Assembly: GCA_003576915.1 (NCBI GenBank)
Contig: QEVF01000007.1
Location: 1 to 64,000, forward strand
DNA: 64,000 nucleotides
Reading direction: 5' to 3'
Source of the DNA: Planctomycetota bacterium
GTDB taxonomy: Bacteria; Planctomycetota; UBA8742; UBA2392
Position 1 is the first letter of the stretch, and the number at the start of each line of letters is the position of its first letter. The translations under genes and the position numbers were made by a program. Positions 1 to 6,568 of this stretch are shown in pieces. The notes under the pieces were generated by a model. That model was not told where the DNA came from and searched no databases. It saw nothing but the letters and a program-made list of their open reading frames with translations.

Positions 1-1
1 G

Positions 2-79
2 CGACACAAACTGGAGAACAAGCACCGCTGGGAAACGCTGCACCGAACCTTCTTCAACCACGCCGGACTGCCATTGTGA
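2..79 (+). CDS. C-terminal fragment of a gene truncated by the window edge
   Basis: The frame is open from the left edge to a TGA at 77-79 and encodes 25 residues ending in NHAGLPL. The residues are charged and aromatic (HRWETLHRTFF), as at the end of a real protein rather than random sequence, but the fragment is too short for a family call. The two small AT-rich genes that follow would suit a polymorphic-toxin tip with its immunity genes. That is inference from position only; it could equally be a transposase end. Confidence 0.4.
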   Translation, partial: RHKLENKHRWETLHRTFFNHAGLPL

Positions 80-139
80 GAAACATTTTCAATTCAGGGA
101 TCAATAATTACGGGGGCTATTTTTGCGGGCGTGTACTCG

Positions 140-412
140 ATGACGAACTCAATAAACTTGACCGAATATGAACGACGCGCAAAGAAGGTTATTGGAGATG
201 CACTGCGATTGGACTGGGCGCGGAGGCTGCGTGGACACTGCAACCTCTATTTTAGCCCATGTGTCGATCATTATATAATGTACAAGAACTTCACTGCCGC
301 CAACGCCGGGTTACTTTGCGGAGTCTGCCATACCATTTGTTTGGCTGAAGGCCAATGGCCTGAAACAGAAATGTGTAGTCCATGGAGAGTGGAGTGGGTT
401 GACTCGGAGTGA
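140..412 (+). CDS. Hypothetical protein in AT-rich cassette
   Basis: A 90-residue protein (ATG at 140; an in-frame GTG at 131 is an alternative) with no family I recognise. It contains several Cys residues (C-N-L-Y, S-P-C-V, C-G-V-C, E-M-C-S), including one CGVC pair in the second half, and no signal peptide or membrane segment. Base composition is clearly more AT-rich than the rest of the window, and no good Shine-Dalgarno is visible. It lies between the C-terminal fragment and the MORN-like gene, inside a segment bounded by direct repeats at 88-108 and 851-870. It may be an immunity or orphan accessory gene; function unknown. Confidence 0.5.
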   Translation: MTNSINLTEYERRAKKVIGDALRLDWARRLRGHCNLYFSPCVDHYIMYKNFTAANAGLLCGVCHTICLAEGQWPETEMCSPWRVEWVDSE

Positions 413-455
413 TTGTCTTTCGGAAGTAACGTGCTGATATTGCACCGGAGGTCAC

Positions 456-776
456 ATGAGCCTTCAACGCATAGAGGAGCACCTTGTTGAGCGAACGACA
501 CTGTATGCAAGTGGCGCACCTAAGAGACGGGTGCAGTACAAGGTTAGGCCTGGCGGGGCCTTGGTCAGGGAAGGAATGTCTTGGTTTTGGAGTGAGAGTG
601 GACAGCTACTAGAGCTAACTGAATACCGGAACGGGGTGCAGGTCGGTCCGGTCATAATGTGGTACGCGAATGGAAGAATAGGGTATATTGCATTGTTCAA
701 GGACGGCAAGCCACATGGGCCGGCGATAGCATTCGATTGGGATGGGGCCGTTAAGGGAGTTGTCGACGAAGACTAG
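456..776 (+). CDS. MORN-like / YwqK-family repeat protein
   Basis: A 106-residue protein started by ATG with a strong GGAGG at 447-451. The C-terminal two thirds show repeated units of the form W-x-x-G-x-x-x-x-x-x-Y-x-N-G-x-x-x-G-P and F-K-D-G-K-P-H-G-P, the signature of MORN variant repeats. In bacteria these are annotated as YwqK-type 'antitoxin' proteins and often lie beside polymorphic toxin ends. No signal peptide is seen. Composition is AT-richer than the chromosome average here, consistent with acquired DNA. Family membership is well supported; an immunity role is only inferred from context. Confidence 0.7.
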   Translation: MSLQRIEEHLVERTTLYASGAPKRRVQYKVRPGGALVREGMSWFWSESGQLLELTEYRNGVQVGPVIMWYANGRIGYIALFKDGKPHGPAIAFDWDGAVKGVVDED

Positions 777-1204
777 TGAGCCCTGAATTGGCCAATGGAG
801 CCAGTGTACGGCCAACTTCGCTTGCGAGGGGCCCCATGAATTGATGCCTGTTTCAATTCAGGGGTCAATAGGAGCGCATGACTGTTCCTTTCATTGCTTC
901 GTCGCCGGCGGGTGTTTGGCGCACTCATAGCGGACAAGGTTACCTGAAGCAACAGCTTTTATGAGACAGTTATCTGATGTGCACAGAACGCACAAGATAA
1001 TGCACAGATCGCATAGCCTTCGCCTTCGACGTCCCGAGCATTGGCCGCGAGTCGCATCGTGCGTGGCGCGGATTCAGTTTGCTCGCGCTTCTCGGTTTCG
1101 ACGCAGATGGGCATTTGACTGCCGTGGCTTGGCCGGATACACTTGGCTGGCCGGTCGAAGGTCCGGCATCCCCGATGTTTCCTCCCCTTGGAGGAAAGTC
1201 TTCC
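777..1204. other. Intergenic region with repeat copies and promoter
   Basis: About 430 bases without a convincing gene. It holds the inverted repeat core (781-790), the right direct repeat (851-870) and a sigma70-like promoter (1115-1143). Small open frames here have no ribosome binding site or recognisable product. Confidence 0.5.
1115..1143 (+). promoter_or_regulatory. Sigma70-like promoter for the STN-domain gene
   Basis: TTGACT (1115-1120), a 17-base spacer and TACACT (1138-1143) match the housekeeping consensus at 5/6 and 4/6 positions. Transcription would begin near 1150, giving a leader of about 55 bases with GGAGG at 1190-1194 before the ATG at 1205. Confidence 0.5.
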
Positions 1205-1885
1205 ATGAAGAAGATTGCACTGTTGGCCGCGTTCTGCGCGGGACTTATGGGCTCGTCCGGTGGCGTTTTCGCGGACGACGTCAAGAAGGAAGAGGCCACC
1301 TACAAGAAGATTGAAGCCAAGCTGGACAGTACGACGTTGAGCGTCGTCAACTACGACGAGACGGACGTCAACGAGGTCATCAAGGATTTCGCCAAGAAGG
1401 GCCAGATCACCATCGTCCTGGACAAGAAGGCTCTGGAAGGTGTGGCCGAAGCCGACCGCAAGATCACGCTCGAACTGGCAGACATCAAGCTGGGCAACGC
1501 TCTCAACATCGTGCTTGACCAGATCGGACTGGTGAAGAGTTACAAGAACGGCGTCCTTTACATTACGACGCAGGAGAAGGCCCAAGGGGCCATCAGCACC
1601 AAGACCTATGACGTGCGGGACATCACCATGAAGGTCCAGGATTTCCCTGCGCCGGAGATCCGCCTCAAGGCCCAGGACGAGCAGCGCGGGCCTGTGGTTG
1701 ACATCCCCAAGGAAGATCCCCCGACGACTGAAGACATTGTCGAGATGATCGAGAGCACCGTGAAAGCCGACTGGGGCAGCACCGCCAAGATCACCATCGC
1801 GCAGGGCCAGTTGATTGTTTCCGCTCCTCGCGATGTGCAGAAGTCGGTGGCAGACCTCCTCGACCAGCTTCGCGCCTCCAAGTAG
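1205..1885 (+). CDS. Exported STN/secretin N-domain-like protein
   Basis: A 226-residue protein. An upstream in-frame start at 1079 is possible, but the start at 1205 has GGAGG at 1190-1194 and yields a classic signal peptide (MKKIALLAAF..., cleavage likely after VFA at residue 23). Residues about 38-115 resemble the STN (secretin and TonB N-terminus) fold: NYDETDVNEVI followed by alternating strands and ending GVLYITT. Residues about 170-225 look like a second small alpha/beta repeat. It lacks the secretin pore, so it is not a complete PilQ/GspD. It may be a periplasmic accessory of a secretion or pilus system, for example with the PilM/PilO pair at 24.3-26.8 kb, but that link is only inference. 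A strong terminator follows, so it is probably monocistronic. Confidence 0.75.
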   Translation: MKKIALLAAFCAGLMGSSGGVFADDVKKEEATYKKIEAKLDSTTLSVVNYDETDVNEVIKDFAKKGQITIVLDKKALEGVAEADRKITLELADIKLGNALNIVLDQIGLVKSYKNGVLYITTQEKAQGAISTKTYDVRDITMKVQDFPAPEIRLKAQDEQRGPVVDIPKEDPPTTEDIVEMIESTVKADWGSTAKITIAQGQLIVSAPRDVQKSVADLLDQLRASK

Positions 1886-1902
1886 CCTGACACCAATTCT
1901 CG

Positions 1903-1934
1903 AAAGGAGCCGCTTCGGCGGCTCCTTTTCTTTT
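1903..1934 (+). terminator. Rho-independent terminator
   Basis: A perfect GGAGCCGC/GCGGCTCC stem (1906-1913 with 1918-1925) is capped by a TTCG tetraloop. It is extended by AAA/TTT pairs and followed by a T-rich tract, directly downstream of the STN-domain gene. Confidence 0.9.
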
Positions 1935-1967
1935 GCATGTCCGCAAGTTTTCCATATTATCTAGTTT

Positions 1968-2303
1968 ATGGTTATTATGGATATTGCCATGAGCGGTCAC
2001 CCACTCCAGCTTGCCCTCGTTGTGGCGGGGCTCTTTCTCATCCTCGGATCCATGGTGCTGCCGCGCCTCCTGAGGCGGGTGAATCGCCACAAACCAAGGG
2101 TGTCCGGCACGGTGGCCTTTGTGCCGACGGCCGGACAGGAGCGGCAGCTGGCGGCGGCCCGCGAGCTGCTTGAACACCTTGATGAGTTGTCGCGGCGTTC
2201 ATTCTCCCGTCTGGACGCGAAGATGTGCCTGCTCAATCGCCTGATTGAAGACGCCGACGTGCGCCTGCGGGCTCTGGCTCGCAAGGAGTCTCCCCATGGT
2301 TGA
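1968..2303 (+). CDS. Small membrane-anchored coiled-coil protein
   Basis: A 111-residue protein (alternative ATG at 1989 giving MSGHPLQ). One hydrophobic helix near the N-terminus (LALVVAGLFLILGSMV) is followed by a basic stop-transfer stretch and an amphipathic charged helix rich in Arg, Glu and Leu. It overlaps the next gene by 8 bases (ATG at 2296 inside its end), so the two are translationally coupled. The pair share the same plan, an N-terminal anchor and a cytoplasmic helical tail, and may interact. No family is recognised. Confidence 0.6.
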   Translation: MVIMDIAMSGHPLQLALVVAGLFLILGSMVLPRLLRRVNRHKPRVSGTVAFVPTAGQERQLAAARELLEHLDELSRRSFSRLDAKMCLLNRLIEDADVRLRALARKESPHG

Positions 2304-2760
2304 CTACCTCGATGTCCTCACTCACGGACTTGCCGCGGCGGGCGCACTGATGCTGGTGACGACTGGAGTTCGCCACTGGCTGCAGGTGCGCCGGAAGGCC
2401 GCCCTGCTGCGCGAGCAGGCGCAGCGCGAAGAAGCCGCCTATTACAGCCTGGACTCGGTCATGCGGGATCTGGCGGCGGTGGTGGAGGAAGCGGCGCAGC
2501 GTGCCGACGACAAGCTGTTGGCCCTGGAACGGGTGCTCAAACATGCCGCCCAGCGGGAAGAGGATTTGCGCCGTTCCCTCGATGAGTTCGGGGCCCAGGC
2601 GCTGAAAGTCCTGCCCCGAGAGAAAGGCGACTGGAGGCCGCAGGCTGCTGAACTCGCCGCTGCGGGCCACGATGCCAGAGAAATCGCCCGGCGGCTTGGG
2701 CTGGCGGTGGGTGAAGTCGAGCTCTGGCTGGCGCTGCGACCAAGTTCAGCTACGGCGTGA
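2296..2760 (+). CDS. Membrane-anchored coiled-coil protein with C-terminal HTH (DUF6115/DUF2802-like)
   Basis: A 154-residue protein. The start at 2296 is preferred because AAGGAG lies at 2283-2288. Residues about 12-30 form a membrane helix, about 36-105 a charged coiled coil, and about 118-150 a helix-turn-helix of the form AAELAAAGHDAREIARRLG followed by VGEVEL. The arrangement of anchor, coiled coil and HTH resembles the DUF6115/DUF2802 families often found near motility or envelope genes. The HTH may mediate protein contact rather than DNA binding. It is coupled to the preceding gene. Confidence 0.65.
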   Translation: MVDYLDVLTHGLAAAGALMLVTTGVRHWLQVRRKAALLREQAQREEAAYYSLDSVMRDLAAVVEEAAQRADDKLLALERVLKHAAQREEDLRRSLDEFGAQALKVLPREKGDWRPQAAELAAAGHDAREIARRLGLAVGEVELWLALRPSSATA

Positions 2761-2797
2761 GCTTTCGCAGCGTGGGCGCCGGCCCTATGATGCCGCC

Positions 2798-3508
2798 ATG
2801 CAGCAAGAGCCAAAGGCGCAGGAGTCCGAGCCGGCTTCGGCCAACGATGTTGCCTACGCGGAGGCGGCGCGGGATGCTTCCCGCGCACGTTTGATGCTCA
2901 ATTTTCTCGTCATCCTCAGCGCGGCAGCCTCCAGTGTGTTTCTGGTCTACGTGCTGACACGGGTGCTGCCCCGAAACGGTGGCGATGCCGCCAACGTGGA
3001 CGTGCCCACCAGCGTGGCTCAAGCCAAAGTGGGAGTGCTGCGGGGGCAGAGCACGGAGACCGCGCGCGAGGTGGCCTTTGAGCTGCGCGACCTTGACGAG
3101 GCGCCGGGTTATCGCGACAAATACTCCGAGAAGCTGCGCGAGGCCCTGGGCATCGAGCGCCCCGGTCGCCTTTACCAGTTGACGGTGCGCAACCTCAGCA
3201 AAAGCGAGCCCCTGGTGTTCAACGGGGGCACGCTGCGGCTGAGGGACAAAGCCGGCCGGGAGCACACGGCGCTGTGGCTGGCGAGCGTGGCCCAAGCTGA
3301 GCGTGCGACGGCGCTGGGCCGCATGACCCTGGCCCAGTCGGAGAGTGTTTTCACGCTTGCGGTGGGAGAGCGGCGCGATCTGCTGGTGTTCGTGGAGTCC
3401 GGCGGCGAAATGCCGCCGGCCGCCGAAGAAATGGTGAACGGCACGCTGGAGGGTGGCTCGCTGAAGAAAGTGAACCTTGAGCGCGCCGAAGTAACGATCG
3501 GACGCTGA
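2798..3508 (+). CDS. Hypothetical single-pass membrane protein
   Basis: A 236-residue protein starting MQQEPKAQES. Residues about 32-54 form one membrane helix (LNFLVILSAAASSVFLVYVLT), placing the C-terminal 180 residues outside the membrane. The outer part is predominantly beta-like (LYQLTVRNLSKSEPLVF, TLRLRDKAG, SVFTLAVGERRDLLVFVE), reminiscent of DUF4352-like immunoprotective or Ig-like folds, but I cannot assign it. The start at 2798 is favoured over an in-frame upstream start that would overlap the previous gene by 89 bases. It ends 1 base before the Nudix gene and is probably cotranscribed. Confidence 0.6.
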   Translation: MQQEPKAQESEPASANDVAYAEAARDASRARLMLNFLVILSAAASSVFLVYVLTRVLPRNGGDAANVDVPTSVAQAKVGVLRGQSTETAREVAFELRDLDEAPGYRDKYSEKLREALGIERPGRLYQLTVRNLSKSEPLVFNGGTLRLRDKAGREHTALWLASVAQAERATALGRMTLAQSESVFTLAVGERRDLLVFVESGGEMPPAAEEMVNGTLEGGSLKKVNLERAEVTIGR

Positions 3509-3509
3509 C

Positions 3510-4052
3510 ATGCGCATTCTCAACCGGGAAGAACTGCTCCAGGCGCGTAACTTCAAGGTTGCGCGGATTACGCTTCAGAACGATGAGGGACGGGAATTCG
3601 CCCGCGAAGTCATCGAGCATCCAGGCGCGGCGTGTGTGGTGCCCCTGCTGGACAACGACACCGTGCTCATGGTGGAGCAGTGGCGCATCGGAGCCAGGAA
3701 GCCCCTGCTCGAGATTCCCGCGGGTACCCTGGACGAGGGCGAAGATCCCATGGCCTGCGCGGCGCGGGAACTCGAGGAAGAAACCGGCTACCGGGCGGGG
3801 AAGCTCGAACACATGTTCACCATGTTTCCCAGTCCCGGCATCCTCGACGAAAAGATGTTCATTTTCATGGCGCGCGATCTCACGCCCGGCAAGACCCACT
3901 TCGACGACGACGAGCAGATCGGCAACCGCCCCATGTCGTTCCGGGACCTGCGCATTCAGCTCAAGGCCAATAATATCAAGGATGGAAAAACCATTGCCGC
4001 ATTGGGCTACCTCATGGTCTTCAAGCCCTTCCTCGGCGAAACCAGGGCCTGA
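3510..4052 (+). CDS. Nudix hydrolase, ADP-ribose pyrophosphatase-like
   Basis: A 180-residue protein with a complete Nudix box at residues 72-94 (G72, E78, R86-E87, E90-E91, G93), the metal-binding motif that hydrolyses nucleoside diphosphates linked to another moiety. The preceding strands (VVPLLDNDTVLMVEQWR) and the length match the NudF/ADP-ribose pyrophosphatase group, which recycles ADP-ribose in the cytoplasm. The exact substrate cannot be fixed from sequence alone. It is last in a plus-strand run and convergent with the transposase gene at 4064. Confidence 0.88.
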   Translation: MRILNREELLQARNFKVARITLQNDEGREFAREVIEHPGAACVVPLLDNDTVLMVEQWRIGARKPLLEIPAGTLDEGEDPMACAARELEEETGYRAGKLEHMFTMFPSPGILDEKMFIFMARDLTPGKTHFDDDEQIGNRPMSFRDLRIQLKANNIKDGKTIAALGYLMVFKPFLGETRA

Positions 4053-4063
4053 CGGTCCTGCGC

Positions 4064-4489
4064 TCAGATGGCCGGCAGAGGCGAAGGCGACGCCGCCAGG
4101 TCGTAATCGGCCGGTGAGGACGCAAGCTTGCCCCGGACGGGATTGGCGAGAATGTGGTTGCGGGCCGTGGCGAGAGTCTCTTCGTTGACTTCATAAACGA
4201 CGCACCCGTCGCGCCACGACAGATCGCTGCCGCCATGGACACGCAGGCGCTGGTTCACCTGGCGCTTGATGCGGCCCGTGAAGCGGGCGACATCCTTCAG
4301 CGGGCGCGTGCGCGAGAAAAGCAGGTGAACGTGATCGGGCATGACGACCCAGGCATAGACCCGGGCCGCCCTTCTGGAGAAGTGCTCGAGCACTTCGCGC
4401 ACGGCAGGGGCCTGGCGCCCGGAATTCAGGCGGCGCCGCTCGTGCTCGCGGTTGAGCATCAGTGTCACGTTGTAGTAGTGGCGAGCCAT
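4064..4489 (-). CDS. REP-associated (RAYT/Y1) transposase-like protein
   Basis: A 141-residue protein with the HUH motif (MPDHVHLLF, H53-x-H55) of single-strand IS200/REP-associated transposases, and the family's late motif in the form NHILANPVRG. Family members usually have a Tyr at the start of that motif (YI-x-x-NP), and this Tyr is the nucleophile; here the aligned residue is His. The protein may therefore be inactive or domesticated. The start is the ATG at 4489 that overlaps the TGA of the KorA-like gene (TGATG), so its translation is coupled. An upstream in-frame start would lie inside that gene. RAYTs mobilise short palindromic REP elements, and structured repeats occur elsewhere in the window. 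Confidence 0.85.
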   Translation of the reverse strand: MARHYYNVTLMLNREHERRRLNSGRQAPAVREVLEHFSRRAARVYAWVVMPDHVHLLFSRTRPLKDVARFTGRIKRQVNQRLRVHGGSDLSWRDGCVVYEVNEETLATARNHILANPVRGKLASSPADYDLAASPSPLPAI

Positions 4490-5298
4490 CAGCAACACCG
4501 CGGGAAATTCAGCAAAGCGCCCAGCACGGCTTGGGCTTCCACAGGCCGGCTCAGGGCGCTGACCAGCACCACAGCGTGGCCGGGGCACAGCCGCTGGACT
4601 TCACGGTGCACCTGGCCCAGGTTGCGTTCGGCGACCACCACATAACGCCGGCCCATGGCGGCTGCCACAATCAGCCGCTCGGGAAGCGGCGACAGGGTCT
4701 GCAGCACGAGGAGATCGACACCGATGCCCTTTTGCCGCGCAGCCTCGACGGCGTCCTTCGCGGCATGGGCCGTCAGGCCGTAGCTGATGACGAGCCAGTC
4801 CGCCCTGGCCTCGTGGGCCGGCTGCAGGTCCTGACGCGCCAGCGCCAGGGCCTCGGCATTGCCGCGCACGGTGCTCTCCCAGCGCTGCAGCTCGGCGTCC
4901 GGCCCGGGCGTTGACGTGTCAAGCTTGTGAAAGACCGGCACGTGCGCGGGAGTCACGGGGCGGGGTGAGGCCTTGATCGCCGCGGCCAGATCTTCCTCGA
5001 CAGTGAGGGTCGCCGGCAGGCAGGCCCCGGACGAGAAAGCCGAAGCGATGGCGGCCAGTACCCGGGCGTCTTCGGCGCTGGACGGGATCAGGATGACAGG
5101 CGTTCGGCCGTCAGGAAACATCCAGCGCAGGGCTGAAACCTGCGTTCCGCGGGTTCCCTGCTGCACGACGCAAGCCGCGGCGGCGGCGCGGGCCGTAAAC
5201 TGCCGGGCCTGCTCCAATGCCAGGGCGGGCAACTCGTCCATGGTGCGGGCTGCCAGGACCAGCTCGTGAACGGCAGCGGCTTCAAGGGGCGTCGTCAT
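4489..5298 (-). CDS. Stand-alone KorA/PorA-like domain protein
   Basis: A 269-residue protein. Residues about 165-260 (DWLVISYGLTAHAAKDAV, LLVLQTLSPLPE, YVVVAERNLGQVHREVQ) match the C-terminal region of 2-oxoacid:ferredoxin oxidoreductase alpha subunits. There the LxPxP(E/D) and E-x-N-x-G-Q motifs shape the transketolase C-terminal domain. Complete alpha subunits are longer and pair with a TPP-binding beta subunit, which is not seen here. The N-terminal 150 residues are degenerate relative to the pyrimidine-binding domain. It may be a diverged or regulatory subunit. The downstream RAYT start overlaps its stop codon. Confidence 0.65.
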   Translation of the reverse strand: MTTPLEAAAVHELVLAARTMDELPALALEQARQFTARAAAAACVVQQGTRGTQVSALRWMFPDGRTPVILIPSSAEDARVLAAIASAFSSGACLPATLTVEEDLAAAIKASPRPVTPAHVPVFHKLDTSTPGPDAELQRWESTVRGNAEALALARQDLQPAHEARADWLVISYGLTAHAAKDAVEAARQKGIGVDLLVLQTLSPLPERLIVAAAMGRRYVVVAERNLGQVHREVQRLCPGHAVVLVSALSRPVEAQAVLGALLNFPRCC

Positions 5299-5319
5299 GG
5301 GACAAGCCTAGCATCCGCC

Positions 5320-6534
5320 TCAACGCGCGGCAGCTTCGTGTTCAGCGGCCTTCTGATGATTGCCCAGCTTGCGCTCCACCTGGGCAAGCGCCTTGTGAGC
5401 GTCCTTGCTCATGGGGTCGCGCTGGAGTGCGCGTTCAAAGGCGGCCCTGGCGTCTTCCAGGCGGCCTTCGCTGGCGGCCAGGGTTCCCTCCAACAGATGG
5501 GGTTGGGGCCATTCGGGCCTCTGGCGCAGGGCCAGGGCGAGGTCCTGGCGGCCGGCCTCGGTCTCGCCGGCCTCAAACAGCAGGCCCGCGCGCGCCAGCA
5601 GCGCCAGCGTGAAGTTTGGATCAAGGCGGATGGCGGCATTCAGATCGCGCAGGGCGGGCTGGGCGAGATTCAGGTTGCGCTGAATCAGGGCGCGATTGTA
5701 CAGCGCCTCGGGGTTGTTGGGTCCCAACTCGAGGGAGCGGTTGTAGCGTTTCAGGGCGCCGGCGGTGTCACCGCGGAGGTGAGTCAAACCGGCCAGATTG
5801 TTGTACATCACGGCGAGTATCTGGCGGTCGGTCAGGGGTGTAAGGTAACAGCCGGCTTCCACGGACTGGGAAGAGAAACGGTGTCGCGCCCAGACTTCGA
5901 GTTCATCGAGCAGACTTCCCTGGGCGGTGCTTTCGACCAGGGCGGTGAACTTCTCCTGGCCGCTGAAATCCCTGAACTGCACGGCGAAGTGCCCGGGAAT
6001 GCGCACCCCGTAAACTTCAAGCCCCGCCGCCTGCCCAAACACGATGTAGGCAAGGCTCAGCGTCACGCAATAGCCCTGTCGGCGCGCAATCACGCTGTCG
6101 AAGAAGAGGTTCCGGGGGTCGTGGCCCTGCATGTCGGCGCTGTCAAAGCGCAGGCCCAGTTTGCCGTGCACGAACTCGATCAGTGTGAGCAGGCGCGCAC
6201 GGGGCGTGGCGTCGCGCTTGAGGGCGCGCTTGAGTTCATCCGTGTAGCGCGCAAAGCGTTCCTGCCAGGCATCGACGGACTCGGGGGGCTCCACGCCGAA
6301 TTCGGCTGCATGCTCGCGGCTGAACAGCAGCAAAGCCCGGGGCAGGTCAAAGTCGTCCTGAGACAACATCTGCTCGAGAGATTCGGCTTCAGGCGCACCT
6401 GCTCCCGGGGCGGCGGGGGCCGTCGTGCCCCTCGCTGCGCGGGCCTGCGAGGTTGAACAGGCGCCAAGCAGCAACACCGCCCACACAGCCATGAGCGGCA
6501 GCAGGACGCGGCATGTCATGGGGGCCATCGCCAT
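5320..6534 (-). CDS. Lipoprotein with SirB1-type transglutaminase-like and TPR domains
   Basis: A 404-residue protein. The N-terminus has a lipobox (LLLGAC, Cys26); starts at M3 or M6 are also possible. Residues about 85-205 resemble the SirB1/transglutaminase-like domain, with a putative catalytic Cys156 (RRQGYCVTLS) and His182 (IPGHFAVQF). Residues about 235-400 contain at least four TPR-like helical repeats (NNPEALYNRALIQ, DPNFTLALLARAG). SirB1-TPR proteins are widespread but poorly characterised. The lipobox places it in the periplasm, where it may act as a peptidase or scaffold. It is transcribed with, but distinct from, the large gene upstream on the minus strand. Confidence 0.8.
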   Translation of the reverse strand: MAMAPMTCRVLLPLMAVWAVLLLGACSTSQARAARGTTAPAAPGAGAPEAESLEQMLSQDDFDLPRALLLFSREHAAEFGVEPPESVDAWQERFARYTDELKRALKRDATPRARLLTLIEFVHGKLGLRFDSADMQGHDPRNLFFDSVIARRQGYCVTLSLAYIVFGQAAGLEVYGVRIPGHFAVQFRDFSGQEKFTALVESTAQGSLLDELEVWARHRFSSQSVEAGCYLTPLTDRQILAVMYNNLAGLTHLRGDTAGALKRYNRSLELGPNNPEALYNRALIQRNLNLAQPALRDLNAAIRLDPNFTLALLARAGLLFEAGETEAGRQDLALALRQRPEWPQPHLLEGTLAASEGRLEDARAAFERALQRDPMSKDAHKALAQVERKLGNHQKAAEHEAAAR

Positions 6535-6568
6535 GGGCGCATTGTAGCGCGCCCATGGCGGCAGGCGG

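Larger units (their letters stand above)
88..870. repeat. Near-identical 20-bp repeats bounding the AT-rich cassette
   Basis: The motif tttcaattcaggg-tcaata occurs at 88-106 and again at 851-870 with a single-base difference. Its core caattcaggg also occurs inverted at 781-790, just after the MORN-like gene. The two direct copies delimit the AT-rich segment with the two small genes. This pattern fits a cassette that was inserted or duplicated by recombination, for instance repeated remnants of a toxin or recombination site. Confidence 0.55.
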
